Below, piece by piece: positions 24,748-25,524 of a DNA stretch of 25,524 bases (its first letter is position 1; every line of letters starts with the position of its first letter). The stretch comes from an uncultured Bacillota bacterium (GTDB lineage Bacteria; Bacillota; Clostridia; Lachnospirales; Lachnospiraceae): assembly GCA_958352855.1 (NCBI GenBank), contig CATWQE010000037.1:1-25524 (forward strand), in the 5' to 3' direction. The position numbers and the translations under genes are program-made. Under the pieces are notes generated by a model. That model was given only the letters and a program-made list of their open reading frames with translations. It had not been told where the DNA came from and did no database searches.

Positions 24748-25524
24748 TTATTTTTGAATCTCCAGCACCGCGCCCCGGTTTCCGCTGGTTACCATGGCTG
24801 CATACCGCGCCAGATAGCCTGTGGTTACTTTGGGCTCTCTTGGCTGCCAGTTGGCTCTTCTTCTTGCCAGTTCTTCCTCTGAAACCTCCAGCTCCAGTGT
24901 GGTCTGAGGAATATTAATGCGGATGATATCTCCCTCTTCCACCAGGGCAATGGGACCGCCTACGGCTGCTTCCGGAGAAATATGTCCAATGGAAGCTCCT
25001 CTGGATGCTCCGGAAAAACGTCCGTCTGTAATCAGGGCTACGGTTGAGCCAAGACCCATACCGGCAATGGCAGAAGTAGGATTTAACATTTCTCTCATGC
25101 CCGGACCGCCTTTTGGTCCTTCATAACGGATGACCACCACATCGCCTGCCACGATTTTTCCGCCTTTAATAGCTGCAATGGCATCTTCTTCACAATCAAA
25201 GACTCTGGCAGGACCCTCGTGTACCATCATTTCCTCACAAACTGCGCTGCGTTTTACCACGCCGCCGTCTGGAGCCAGGTTTCCTGTAAGAACTGCAAGA
25301 CCTCCGGTCTGGCTGTAAGGATTTTCCACAGGACGGATAACCTCTGGATTTTTATTCACGCAGTTTTTAATATTTTCTCCCACCGTCTTTCCGGTTACGG
25401 TCATGCAATCCAGATTCAGCAGATTTTTCTTGGTGAGCTCATTCATAACCGCATAGACGCCGCCAGCCTCATTTAAGTCTTCCATGTAGGTAGGACCTGC
25501 AGGTGCTAAATGACACAGGTTCGG
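24748..25524 (-). CDS. ilvD: Dihydroxy-acid dehydratase, C-terminal part (runs off right edge)
   Basis: The frame is open to the right edge and supplies the last 258 residues of a protein normally about 550 long; the start is outside the window. The first visible residues PNLCHLAPAGPTYMEDLNEAGG and the later GRFSGASRGASIGHISPEAA and GGPIALVEEGDII are unmistakable IlvD signatures. The GRFSG serine is the proposed catalytic base. The enzyme converts 2,3-dihydroxy-isovalerate to 2-ketoisovalerate using an Fe-S cluster; the first two cluster cysteines lie upstream of the window. It precedes ilvB by 22 bases in one operon. Confidence 0.96.
   Translation of the reverse strand, partial: PNLCHLAPAGPTYMEDLNEAGGVYAVMNELTKKNLLNLDCMTVTGKTVGENIKNCVNKNPEVIRPVENPYSQTGGLAVLTGNLAPDGGVVKRSAVCEEMMVHEGPARVFDCEEDAIAAIKGGKIVAGDVVVIRYEGPKGGPGMREMLNPTSAIAGMGLGSTVALITDGRFSGASRGASIGHISPEAAVGGPIALVEEGDIIRINIPQTTLELEVSEEELARRRANWQPREPKVTTGYLARYAAMVTSGNRGAVLEIQK

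Noticed and set aside
1..25524. CRISPR array, tRNA, rRNA or insertion sequence
   Set aside because: No regularly spaced direct repeats, cloverleaf-like genes, transposase motifs or terminal repeats were seen on either strand.

Overview
The window reads like a chromosomal segment of an anaerobic gut Firmicute of the family Lachnospiraceae (Blautia-like or a close relative; the genus is a guess). The basis is protein-family resemblance: an electron-bifurcating [FeFe]-hydrogenase, a clostridial-type SerA, strong purine-rich ribosome binding sites, and sortase-assembled pili with LPXTG-type signals. Almost everything is on the minus strand; only the hydrogenase operon is on the plus strand.

Layout from left to right. 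(1) 1-503: a HicAB-type toxin-antitoxin locus with an apparently intact HicB antitoxin (running off the left edge) and a HicA toxin gene broken by an internal deletion. (2) 596-1538: a small membrane zinc-ribbon protein and a small flavodoxin, probably one operon. (3) 1640-2533: an MscS-type mechanosensitive channel. (4) 2607-5090: glycogen branching enzyme GlgB with an unusual charged C-terminal tail. (5) 5285-9335: hydC-hydB-hydA on the plus strand, divergent from glgB and closed by a bidirectional terminator. (6) 9425-10816: a DUF1015 protein preceded by a 44-codon, very basic small ORF. (7) 10959-20362: a four-gene pilus operon, transcribed in the order giant tip adhesin (2077 aa), major pilin (LPTTG), class C sortase, minor/basal pilin (PAKTG). 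(8) 20594-22841: serC-serA. (9) 23040-25524: ilvD (partial)-ilvB.

How it fits together: the hydrogenase would couple oxidation of NADH and reduced ferredoxin to H2 formation during fermentation. The ser and ilv operons make serine and branched-chain amino acids. The pilus operon is self-contained, with its own promoter, sortase and terminator. It lies between serA and the DUF1015 gene, two genes that to my knowledge are commonly neighbours in Clostridia, so it looks like an adhesion cassette inserted into a housekeeping neighbourhood. The tip protein is the most novel object here: a fibro-slime/PA14-like domain, repeated N-terminal modules, an apparent jelly-roll insertion and several Cna-B-like stalk domains. 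Other points of interest are the broken hicA, the unreported-looking small ORF, the GlgB tail, and a pair of related hairpin elements behind glgB and ilvB, the second of which appears to carry the serCA promoter.
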